From: CAWKDC01 sp964383495
GTDB lineage: Bacteria > Pseudomonadota > Gammaproteobacteria > JABCZS01
Length of the DNA stretch: 21,578 nt
Reading direction: 5' to 3'
Assembly: GCA_964383495.1 (NCBI GenBank)
Contig: CAYLHG010000020.1
Coordinates: 1 to 21,578, forward strand
Below the pieces are notes generated by a model. The model searched no databases, was not told where the DNA came from, and worked only from the letters and a program-made list of their open reading frames with translations. Position numbers and translations under genes: made by a program. Within the stretch, counting starts at the first letter, position 1. Every line of letters begins with the position of its first letter. Below, piece after piece: positions 14,871-21,578 of this stretch.

Positions 14871-17537
14871 ATGGACAAGTTCAAGTATTGGATTATTCTT
14901 TTTTTCGTCTCACAGTCTGCGCATGCTTTAACAACTTGCAATGTAACATTAAGCTCAGATAATAATCCGGGTGATATCGGGGATCCCGGTGATCTGCGAT
15001 ATTGCTTGAATACAATGAATCAATCCCTAAATACCATACCCGATGATTACGCGATTCTTTTTGACTTCTCGATGACTATTCAGCTTAATGGAATCTTGCC
15101 GGTTATTAACAATTCCTCAAATCCTGTGAATATTACCATTGGCAATCCAGGTTCTATTCCTACAGTCACCATTGATGGTAATAGTGGTGCTTACAGCGGA
15201 TTTTTCATCCCAATAGGAAATGTGACGATCCAAAATATGAACTTTCAAAACCTGACTGCAAAAGGAGGGGATGGTGGGGACGGAATTTCGGGCGGTGGTG
15301 GCGGCTTAGGTGCCGGAGGAGCCATTTATGTGCCTCAATCTTTTTTATATGGTTCGAACCCTTCAGTCACCTTAATGAATGTGTCAATTGATGACTGCTC
15401 TGCCGTTGGTGGAAATGGTGGAAGCTATTCACCCTCTCTTTCTACAGGCTATGAAGGAGGAGGTGGCGGTGGCGGCTTTAGCGGAAATGGAGGTTCTATC
15501 ACCACTTCTGGTATCACGGGCGGTGCTGGCGGAGGAGGTTTTGGTGGTGATGGCGGGAATGTTACACTGTCAGATTTGTCCCCTGAGAGTGGTGGTGGCG
15601 GTGGCGGCGGAGGTTGGGGATCACGCGCGACGATAGGAACGATCAATAATCTGGGGAGTGGGGGATCGGATCAGGCAGTAGGAATGGATGGAAACGGTTA
15701 TGGTCTTAGTCCTAGCACTGCAGGTTCTGGCGGAGGTGGTAATATTGGAGGAAATAATGCGGGAGGCGGAGGTGGTGGATCGGGTACAGTATCTGGTGGA
15801 GGCGGAGGTGGAGGCGCTGGCGGATCAAATGGATTGCAGCCTCAAGGCTCTATACCGCCGCGGGAAATACCTACACAGGGATCAATAAAAAAACAAGAAG
15901 GCAAATCAGTTAACGAAGTACTACGTGAGCTGAGTGTCAGATCTTCCAAAACTATGGAAGGAAAAGTTAGACTGAGTAAAACAGAGGTTCAAGACACTAC
16001 TGTCACACTCAAAGCGTTCGATGATGCCGTACCTTCGGGAGGTAACGGGGGGGATGGTGCTGGCGGTGGCGGTGGCGCAATTGTTGTCACGTTTACTTCA
16101 AACGAGGTTGACGGTTCATCTGGGAATGGCGGCTATGGTGGAGGTGGTGGTGGTGCTGCTGGCGCCGGTGCTTCTGATAGCAATTACACTGTCCAAGGTG
16201 GCTCGGGTGGGGTTGGTGGTGGCGGCGGCGGTGGAGGCGTTAACATATCAAGTATAACACCGGCGACAGGCGGCGATTCATTTGGCGGAGGTGGGGGTGG
16301 TGGCGGCGGGCCTTCCAATGGTCCCACTGCTATGGGCGGATCGGATGTAGGAAATCTTGGAGGAGGATCTGGGGGATTTGGCGCGAATACTGCCGAGTCG
16401 GGCTCAGGCGGCGGAGGCGGTGGTGGGGGAAGTGGTCTCGGAGGCGCTATCTTTGTGGACAGCGGTTTGAATTTCACTATACAAGCACTTTCAGGTGTTC
16501 CAACTACCTTTAATACGTCCAACAATACGACACAAAGTGGGAGCCATGGCACTGGCGCCCCCGGAGGCTCAGACGGTTTAGATGGATCGGCATTGGGAAA
16601 TAGTATTTTTCTGCGCTCGAATTCTTCTCTCACATTAATGGCGGAAGATGCGGATGATATTTTGACACTTGGCGATCAAGTTGCGTTTACGGATGACACC
16701 AATTTCGGCGCAGGAGGAACGGTTATATTTGTTAGAGGAAATGGGACCGTCATTTATAACGGAACAACCGATTATCAAGGGGCTATCACAATCAATGATA
16801 CTAATTTCAAAGTAAATGGCGTGATCGAGGAGGCATCTGTTTTCGTATGTAGATTCGATGTTAGCTCGAAAAGAGGTATGCTCAGTGGGACGGGGACCTT
16901 GACCGGAGATGTTTTTGTGAATTCCGGAACGATCTCTCCAGACGCTGGAGGAACGCTCAATCTGGGTGGATTGATTCTAAATGCAGCAGGTGGCGGTAGC
17001 CTCGGAAGCCTTGTCCATACCAACATCGATCCCGGTGGCACATCTTCAGTTATCGTCACTGGGCCTGCAACGTTAGCAGGGATTCTGGAAATCAACCTTG
17101 ATTCAACTGCTGTGCCTGGACAATACACCCTACTCACTTCGTCGGGGATTACAGGTACCTTTGATTCTGTCACATTTACGGGAAGAACACCAAATTATAC
17201 AATCTCTTATCTACCGGTTGGCTCGCCTACGTTTGTGCAATTAGATTTTCTAGGCTACCCTTCCTCCGTTAATATACCAGCTACAGTTAATGGATCGCCT
17301 ATCTTGAATCCTGCTGTTGTTTGTTGTGGCAGACCCATTATCCTGGGAGATTTGCCAGTGCCAGGTTCAGGTCCTACCGTTTATTCCGTCACTGGACGGA
17401 CAGGCAGTGTCACTTGCGAACTTGGGCAGACCCAGACCCAACAATATCTGAAAATGCAGGGTAAAAGTGGTTCCTGCACTATCGTCGGCACAAAAGATGG
17501 TGTCACTTCTAATCCTTTAACGGTAATAGCGTCATGA
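14871..17537 (+). CDS. Secreted glycine-rich autotransporter-like passenger protein
   Basis: An 888-residue protein with a clear signal peptide (hydrophobic WIILFFV, cleavage after SAHA near residue 20). Residues 24-130 follow the opening of Pmp/CSLREA-type surface proteins: GDLRYCLN, a strand pair around GILPVI, then TIDGNSG and VTIQNMNFQN. Residues about 132-319 and 389-527 are extremely glycine-rich with runs of GGGGGG. They are split by a charged, glycine-poor segment at 320-386 containing NEVLRELSVRSSK. Residues 530-810 are classical autotransporter passenger sequence (GTGTLTGDV, NSGTISPDAGG, LAGILEINLD, YTLLTSSGITGTFDSVTF). Where the translocating barrel would normally begin, it ends in a roughly 78-residue domain with four cysteines (CC, then C and C). 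It is therefore a passenger without its own barrel. The next gene overlaps by four bases. Confidence 0.85.
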   Translation: MDKFKYWIILFFVSQSAHALTTCNVTLSSDNNPGDIGDPGDLRYCLNTMNQSLNTIPDDYAILFDFSMTIQLNGILPVINNSSNPVNITIGNPGSIPTVTIDGNSGAYSGFFIPIGNVTIQNMNFQNLTAKGGDGGDGISGGGGGLGAGGAIYVPQSFLYGSNPSVTLMNVSIDDCSAVGGNGGSYSPSLSTGYEGGGGGGGFSGNGGSITTSGITGGAGGGGFGGDGGNVTLSDLSPESGGGGGGGGWGSRATIGTINNLGSGGSDQAVGMDGNGYGLSPSTAGSGGGGNIGGNNAGGGGGGSGTVSGGGGGGGAGGSNGLQPQGSIPPREIPTQGSIKKQEGKSVNEVLRELSVRSSKTMEGKVRLSKTEVQDTTVTLKAFDDAVPSGGNGGDGAGGGGGAIVVTFTSNEVDGSSGNGGYGGGGGGAAGAGASDSNYTVQGGSGGVGGGGGGGGVNISSITPATGGDSFGGGGGGGGGPSNGPTAMGGSDVGNLGGGSGGFGANTAESGSGGGGGGGGSGLGGAIFVDSGLNFTIQALSGVPTTFNTSNNTTQSGSHGTGAPGGSDGLDGSALGNSIFLRSNSSLTLMAEDADDILTLGDQVAFTDDTNFGAGGTVIFVRGNGTVIYNGTTDYQGAITINDTNFKVNGVIEEASVFVCRFDVSSKRGMLSGTGTLTGDVFVNSGTISPDAGGTLNLGGLILNAAGGGSLGSLVHTNIDPGGTSSVIVTGPATLAGILEINLDSTAVPGQYTLLTSSGITGTFDSVTFTGRTPNYTISYLPVGSPTFVQLDFLGYPSSVNIPATVNGSPILNPAVVCCGRPIILGDLPVPGSGPTVYSVTGRTGSVTCELGQTQTQQYLKMQGKSGSCTIVGTKDGVTSNPLTVIAS

Positions 17538-18256
17538 AAAAATGTTGGCTAGTGGCTAAGTGTGTGGTAATTGCAATAATGGGTATGGTTGGGATAGCTC
17601 ATGCTGATAGTAACAATTGGACTGGATTTTATGCTGGTGTGAATGCGGGGGTTGTTTTTAACAATGCCCAATTAACTTCACAACAATTAGGTTTTATCAG
17701 TCCCAGTGGAACTTGCAATATGAGTTCAGATTTTTCAACTTTCTCCCCTGGAATACAATTGGGTTATACGTATCAATTTACTCATTCATTTGTAGCCGGC
17801 ATAGAAGCTAATACTACCTTTAACACTAATCAAAAACATACATCTAGTTGTAAGAGTGAATTCAATCCTGATGTTAATGATAGCTTCACATTTAGAAACC
17901 AGACGCAAACCTCTATTAAGGGCCGAGTGGCTCGTGCTCTGAATTGGAATAAAAGCATTTTCCTTCCTTATTTAACAGCTGGAGCAAGCTTTGCTAACCT
18001 GGGGTTGACATACCAAAATGAAGGGGGTGATCATTATTCCAATACTACTACTGCAGCGGGTTGGCTAATAGGTGGCGGTGTGGAATGGGCTTTTATGCAG
18101 CATTGGTCACTGCGTGCAGAATATAATTTTGTGGATTATGGAGATGCTATCAATCTAAATATACCTACGGTCTATGATTTATTTGACGCTAACGGTGAAG
18201 GTCAGATTAATCTAAAATCCAATACCGTTTTTGTGGCGATTAATTATTGGATTTAA
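17534..18256 (+). CDS. Outer-membrane beta-barrel protein (Omp25/OmpA-like)
   Basis: A 240-residue protein whose ATG overlaps the previous stop as ATGA. No separate ribosome binding site is obvious, so translation is probably coupled. The signal peptide ends AHA at residue 24. The mature N-terminus NWTGFYAGVNAGVVF is the hallmark of the opacity/Omp25-like eight-strand barrel family. Alternating strands follow, including IQLGYTYQF, FVAGIEANTTF, LPYLTAGASFANLGLTY, GWLIGGGVEWAF and WSLRAEYNFVDYG, and it ends VFVAINYWI. The final residue is isoleucine instead of the usual phenylalanine or tryptophan. Eight-strand barrels of this type are usually too narrow to export a partner, so its role beside the passenger may be anchoring rather than translocation. 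That link is inferred from the operon. Confidence 0.85.
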   Translation: MKKCWLVAKCVVIAIMGMVGIAHADSNNWTGFYAGVNAGVVFNNAQLTSQQLGFISPSGTCNMSSDFSTFSPGIQLGYTYQFTHSFVAGIEANTTFNTNQKHTSSCKSEFNPDVNDSFTFRNQTQTSIKGRVARALNWNKSIFLPYLTAGASFANLGLTYQNEGGDHYSNTTTAAGWLIGGGVEWAFMQHWSLRAEYNFVDYGDAINLNIPTVYDLFDANGEGQINLKSNTVFVAINYWI

Positions 18257-18314
18257 TGATGGATGTGCTGAAACAAACCCGCTCCGTGGTTTCAATCCCA
18301 CTTTCTGTGAATTA

Positions 18315-18343
18315 AAAAATAGGGCCTAAAGGCCCGTTTTTTT
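18315..18343. terminator. Rho-independent terminator, probably bidirectional
   Basis: GGGCC (18322-18326), loop TAAA, GGCCC (18331-18335), then G and seven T. This is a strong intrinsic terminator for the passenger/barrel operon. The left side carries six A before the stem, so the minus strand also ends the hairpin with a T-rich tail, and it can serve the convergent protease gene ending at 18400. Confidence 0.85.
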
Positions 18344-18399
18344 AAACAGAGGCGTCAATCACCTTCCTTGTGGTTTTTCGATAAGCCATAGAAATACCG

Positions 18400-19911
18400 C
18401 TAATTTTTTGCTTTTTTATTATTATTCGTCTTGGCAGGGGAGGTATACTGAATATTGCCCACCTCTTTTGGTAGGAATCCATCTGCGTCAATCACAATCG
18501 CATTTTTCATCTCATTTCTATCGGCTGGGTTAACTGGGAAGATATGAAAAGGCTCCCCTGGGAATCCCTCAATTCTTACATGAGAAAGTTTGGTTTTATT
18601 ATCCGATGCCAATCCTATATTAAACCCTAAACTAATGACTGGATTGCGGTATTTTAAAGTCATCGGGTTTATTCCCTGTTCCTGACAATACAAAAGCATT
18701 ATTGTATTGACAGAGTCTTGTAATGCATTCAATACCTTATGTTGCCGGTTGTTACCGATAAAAGGATAAAAATATGATTTGCCAGGCCACGCTGAAATAG
18801 AAATATGTTGATATTGATGATCATCAGAAAACTCTATGCTACGATCCAATGGGTGATATTGTAAGGGAATAATATCTGTCTCAGTATCAAGATGATATTT
18901 TTTTGATTTTTCTTTTAATTTATTTAAAAAAGTCCTGATTGCTTTTTTATCAGAATTTACACGCTTCAATGCGTGATACTCTGCAAACAACAAAATATTT
19001 TCACGATGGACTAGAAAATCCTGATCGGCGCCATAAATCTTTTTATTGTGCAGATATTCCGAAATTTTCACCCCAACTTGATAACCATCTATTTTGTCTC
19101 TGTGAGAGTTCATGCTATACAACACCATTTCATTTTCCACAGGCCCTACCATGGCCATCCCAGAAAAACCAAACGTGCTTGGGTGGGCGCTCGTGGCAGA
19201 ATAGTCATAATTACTGCTATTCCCCGCTGAATTACTGGATTTAGAAAAATAGCGACAAGCTATGTTTTGCTCATGTTGATTTTGGTGTAAAACTGGGCCA
19301 GAAATGGCCACAGTGTTTTTGGGGTCGCTCACATAGGGTGTTCCCCAGTGATTAAAATCATCTAACTTGAACCCTTTAAATTCACTTTCTCCCGATAATA
19401 ACTTATTAGGAGGGTTATTTAATTTTAAAATAGCCAGATCATAATTTCCTAGCTTATTCCCGTAGAAGGAGGATCCATCTTCAATTAAATCAGTAATTTT
19501 GCACCATATAAGTGGAGCATCGTTTTTTGTAAGTAGGACAGATAGGCTACTCAGCGGATGATAACTTTCTTCGAATGAGAATCCTTGCTCCAACGCCTTT
19601 GCATCGCAAACAACGTGCATCGCTGTACAAAGAGTTCCATCTTCTAATAGGCATGCCATCCCTAGGGGATTTTTTTCAGAATCATAGATTGTTCCTACAA
19701 AAGGAGCGTAGTTTAGATAATCAGCATAATCATCATCGGGTAATGGTATAGATTCCACCTGGCCAGAATTAGTTTTTCTTAAAAGGAAATTTTCTTCCTG
19801 AACCTTCTTCAACACAGTTTTTTTAAGATGTGTAACGGGGGCAGATGTTACTTGTTTTGAGGATTGGGGAAGATTTTCCTCGTTGTTTGATTTGCTGAAG
19901 GTGCCACCCAT
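18400..19911 (-). CDS. Trypsin-like serine protease with N-myristoylation-like N-terminus
   Basis: A 503-residue protein. The trypsin fold is shown by the three catalytic segments in the right order: LCTAMHVVC (His99), NYDLAILKL (Asp158) and GFSGMAM (Ser250, in place of the usual GNSGGP). No signal peptide precedes it. Instead the protein starts MGGTFSKSN, matching the eukaryotic N-myristoyltransferase signal (Gly2, Ser6, Lys7). The next methionine is residue 85, so this start is well fixed, although only a weak purine-rich ribosome site (GAGTG) lies upstream. Residues 300-503 are an unrecognised extension with a basic end (NNNKKAKN). A protease delivered into a host cell and lipidated there is the favoured reading. 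A cytoplasmic or periplasmic housekeeping protease is less likely given the missing signal peptide and divergent Ser motif. Substrate unknown. Confidence 0.8.
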   Translation of the reverse strand: MGGTFSKSNNEENLPQSSKQVTSAPVTHLKKTVLKKVQEENFLLRKTNSGQVESIPLPDDDYADYLNYAPFVGTIYDSEKNPLGMACLLEDGTLCTAMHVVCDAKALEQGFSFEESYHPLSSLSVLLTKNDAPLIWCKITDLIEDGSSFYGNKLGNYDLAILKLNNPPNKLLSGESEFKGFKLDDFNHWGTPYVSDPKNTVAISGPVLHQNQHEQNIACRYFSKSSNSAGNSSNYDYSATSAHPSTFGFSGMAMVGPVENEMVLYSMNSHRDKIDGYQVGVKISEYLHNKKIYGADQDFLVHRENILLFAEYHALKRVNSDKKAIRTFLNKLKEKSKKYHLDTETDIIPLQYHPLDRSIEFSDDHQYQHISISAWPGKSYFYPFIGNNRQHKVLNALQDSVNTIMLLYCQEQGINPMTLKYRNPVISLGFNIGLASDNKTKLSHVRIEGFPGEPFHIFPVNPADRNEMKNAIVIDADGFLPKEVGNIQYTSPAKTNNNKKAKN

Positions 19912-19942
19912 AAAAATTTCACTCGCTCTTTAGATTACTTGG

Positions 19943-19971
19943 ATCTTATCGCGCTTCTTAATGCAGATCAA
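19943..19971 (-). promoter_or_regulatory. Promoter of the serine protease gene
   Basis: On the minus strand TTGATC (19971-19966) and TAAGAT (19948-19943) are 17 bases apart, each matching the consensus at 4/6. Transcription would begin near 19936, giving a leader of about 25 bases before ATG 19911. Confidence 0.45.
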
Positions 19972-20058
19972 GCTAACCAAGATCGCAAGTTAAAGCCTAA
20001 AAGGCATGTAAACCCTCCCTTTTTAGTACCAGCATAAAATAAATTAGAGGTCTTCGGG

Positions 20059-20112
20059 TGGATAGTATTGGATTCCGTTGGATTAGAATTCTATGGGGCG
20101 GCGGGAATTGAA
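20059..20112 (-). other. Possible attachment-site remnant with phased direct repeats
   Basis: The minus strand of 20112-20094 reads TTCAATTCCCGCCGCCCCA, which looks like the T-arm and acceptor end of a tRNA or tmRNA gene. The complementary 5' half is missing, as at the far junction of an integrated element. Next to it, 20059-20088 contains three 10-bp direct repeats on the plus strand (TGGATAGTAT, TGGATTCCGT, TGGATTAGAA), spaced by one helical turn as tyrosine-integrase arm sites often are. No integrase gene is in the window, so this is a suggestion. Confidence 0.4.
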
Positions 20113-20203
20113 TTGTTATAGTAATTTATTGATATTTATTATTTTTTGATAAGCCCCCAAAAATGCCCCCTGGAGAGAAAGGAGGCAACGCATAAATATT
20201 TTA

Positions 20204-20304
20204 TAATAAAGAAAAGTGCCATTTTCTTTATTAAAGCTATTGCTTAATAAAGATCTTTTAGCTAGAATATTTCTTATTAAAGAAAAACACCTTTTTCTTT
20301 ATTA
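20204..20304. promoter_or_regulatory. Operator array over the Fic promoter
   Basis: Positions 20204-20215 TAATAAAGAAAA and 20222-20233 TTTTCTTTATTA form a perfect 12-bp inverted repeat. A second pair, 20275-20287 and 20292-20304, matches at 12 of 13 positions with a four-base gap. A degenerate half-site TAATAAAGA lies between them at 20245-20253. A promoter, TTGCTT (20240-20245), 17 bases, TAGAAT (20263-20268), sits between the two pairs, so the second pair covers the expected transcription start. This arrangement suits repression. Confidence 0.6.
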
Positions 20305-20315
20305 TGGGAGGCAAC

Positions 20316-21488
20316 ATGGCGGTATTTCCAGACCGATTAGGGGAGCAGATCAAACATTCGATAGGGAGTGAGACATACTATGCCTATGTTCCAAAGCCCT
20401 TGCCTCCCACCCCCATGATTGAGATGGGTAAAATCTACCCTTTGCTAGATAAGGCTAATGTGGCCTTAGGGCGTCTGGATGGTTTAAGCGCTATTTTGCC
20501 CGATCCCTCGTTGTTTCTGTACATGTACATCAGAAAGGAGGCTGTGTTATCTTCGCAAATAGAGGGTACTCAGTCATCTCTTTCGGACCTGCTATTGTAT
20601 GAAAATCACGAGGTACCTGGAGTGCCAAATCAGGATGTTGTTGAAGTTTCAAATTATGTAGCAGCGATGGAGCATGGCCTACAGCGAATACAAGATGGAT
20701 TTCCATTATCACTACGTCTTATTTGTGAAATGCATAAAATGCTGTTAAGCAAAGGTCGAGGAAGCTCAAAGCAGCCAGGTGAATTTCGCCGTTCTCAAAA
20801 CTGGATTGGGGGTACGCGTCCGGGAAATGCAAAGTTTGTACCGCCTCCACCAGAAAGGGTGATGGAATTATTAGGTGCAATGGAAATCTTCTTGCATGAT
20901 GATACTGTACCTTTGCCAGCCTTAATCAAAGCAGCGCTCGCACATCTTCAATTTGAAACAATACACCCTTTTTTAGATGGCAATGGTCGGTTAGGGCGTT
21001 TATTGATCACATTTATTTTGTGTGTGGAAGGTATTATGCGAAAGCCAATGCTTTATCTTAGTTTATATTTTAAAACGCATCGACAATCTTATTATGATCA
21101 TTTGCAGCTTGTACGTGAAACAGGAGATTGGGAGGAATGGATTCAATTCTTTTTGAAGGGCGTTATTGAAACAGCGGACCAGGCGGTGGATACTGCGCAA
21201 AGGGTTTTGAAATTATTTTCAGAAGATAGGAAGAAAGTAGAGGCGAAAGGAAGGGCATCTGCTTCTGTGTTGATTATCCATAATTACATGCAAAAAAATC
21301 CTGTCACGGATGCAAGAATATTGGTTCAACATTGCGATATTTCGTTACCAACTATTCTTAAAGCGTTGCGTTATCTGCAGGATATCGAAATTGTAAGGGA
21401 AATTACAGGGAAGGCTCGAAATAAAATCTACGTGTATCAAAAATATTTGGAAATCCTGAGCGAGGGAGCGGGAGCGATCTTACCATGA
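20316..21488 (+). CDS. Fic-family protein with N-terminal inhibitory motif and winged-helix tail
   Basis: A 390-residue protein. ATG 20316 is chosen because GGGAGG (20306-20311) precedes it; the ATG at 20304 lies inside an operator arm. Residues 79-84, SSQIEG, are the (S/T)xxxE(G/N) inhibitory motif, here on the N-terminal side, so this is a class II Fic whose Glu83 blocks ATP binding. Residues 217-228, HPFLDGNGRLGR, are the complete catalytic motif, with the flap region NWIGG...FVPPPPERV upstream. Fic enzymes usually transfer AMP from ATP to hydroxyl side chains of target proteins. Residues about 325-385 form a winged helix-turn-helix (NPVTDARILV...LPTILKALRYL...IV), suggesting DNA binding and possible self-regulation at the repeats just upstream. 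All key residues are intact. The substrate is unknown. The next gene overlaps by four bases. Confidence 0.92.
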   Translation: MAVFPDRLGEQIKHSIGSETYYAYVPKPLPPTPMIEMGKIYPLLDKANVALGRLDGLSAILPDPSLFLYMYIRKEAVLSSQIEGTQSSLSDLLLYENHEVPGVPNQDVVEVSNYVAAMEHGLQRIQDGFPLSLRLICEMHKMLLSKGRGSSKQPGEFRRSQNWIGGTRPGNAKFVPPPPERVMELLGAMEIFLHDDTVPLPALIKAALAHLQFETIHPFLDGNGRLGRLLITFILCVEGIMRKPMLYLSLYFKTHRQSYYDHLQLVRETGDWEEWIQFFLKGVIETADQAVDTAQRVLKLFSEDRKKVEAKGRASASVLIIHNYMQKNPVTDARILVQHCDISLPTILKALRYLQDIEIVREITGKARNKIYVYQKYLEILSEGAGAILP

Positions 21489-21578
21489 TCAACTTATGCG
21501 AGAAAGATAGAACAGATGATCTACAGAAGGGTGAGGATAAACTAAGACAATACTTCGCTTCACGCTTAAATTCATCGC
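21485..21578 (+). CDS. Unknown protein overlapping fic (5' end only)
   Basis: ATG 21485 overlaps the Fic stop codon as ATGA, and the frame stays open for 31 codons to the window edge. Purine-rich GGGAG sits about 14-18 bases upstream inside fic, so translation may be coupled. The visible residues (MINLCEKDRTDDLQKGEDKL and on) are hydrophilic and helical, with no signal peptide. I cannot assign a family. The overlap suggests a functional partner of the Fic protein. Confidence 0.5.
   Translation, partial: MINLCEKDRTDDLQKGEDKLRQYFASRLNSS

Larger units (their letters stand above)
19912..20315. other. Control and possible integration region between protease and Fic genes
   Basis: These 404 bases contain no gene. 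From left to right they hold the protease promoter, three 10-bp direct repeats with a tRNA/tmRNA-end-like fragment, a C-rich stretch with two GCCCCC copies near 20153-20170, and the Fic promoter with its inverted repeats. An oddity is GGAGGCAAC at 20181-20189, an exact copy of the Fic ribosome binding site (20307-20315), here not followed by a start codon. Confidence 0.6.

Noticed and set aside
15270..16450. CRISPR array or satellite DNA in the G-rich stretch
   Set aside because: The repetition comes from glycine codons with varied third bases. There are no constant repeats and spacers.
16184..16633. Proline-rich open frames antisense to the glycine-rich gene (also 15449-15646)
   Set aside because: Poly-proline is the automatic reverse reading of GGN glycine codons. 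There is no ribosome binding site or family match.
20304..20315. Fic start at ATG 20304
   Set aside because: It overlaps an operator arm, and the GGGAGG ribosome binding site lies downstream of it, pointing to ATG 20316.

Overview
The window looks like an accessory region from an AT-rich gammaproteobacterial chromosome. The mix of genes (ribonuclease-inhibitor-type leucine-rich repeats, a protease with a eukaryote-like lipidation signal, Fic proteins, helical repeats, a giant adhesin-like protein) resembles host-associated Legionellales such as Legionella, Coxiella or Berkiella. That placement is inferred from gene style only. No rRNA, tRNA or housekeeping gene is present to anchor it.

Layout. 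1-653: the 3' end of a plus-strand gene, a decayed minus-strand HAD phosphatase remnant, and a promoter-like region with a 15-bp palindrome. 654-1808: a secreted GLUG-repeat protein. 2055-3231: a helical repeat protein broken by one clear frameshift and possibly a second at a G7 tract. 3233-4516 (minus): a leucine-rich-repeat protein whose gene ends one base from the preceding open frame. 4712-14230: one giant gene encoding 3172 residues of filamentous-haemagglutinin-like beta-helix. It lacks the signal peptide and secretion domain of classical two-partner exoproteins. 14231-14870: a 640-bp graveyard holding a second, deleted copy of the convergent gene ends from about 3.2-3.5 kb and a probable Fic C-terminal remnant. 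14871-18256: two genes overlapping by four bases, a secreted glycine-rich autotransporter-like passenger and an outer-membrane beta-barrel, closed by a strong terminator. 18400-19911 (minus): a trypsin-like protease whose N-terminus closely fits the eukaryotic N-myristoylation signal. 19912-20315: control DNA with a tRNA/tmRNA-3'-end-like fragment, three 10-bp direct repeats and operator-like inverted repeats. 20316-21488: an intact self-inhibited Fic protein with a winged-helix tail, overlapping by four bases a gene that runs off the window.

How the parts may work together. The theme is host or surface interaction: three proteins carry signal peptides (GLUG, glycine-rich passenger, barrel), and three others look like candidate translocated effectors (LRR, protease, giant protein). 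The strongest leads are the passenger/barrel pair, the putatively host-myristoylated protease, the giant beta-helix protein without an obvious export route, and the Fic gene with its operator array. Frameshifts, gene remnants and a dispersed duplication show ongoing gene decay and rearrangement.
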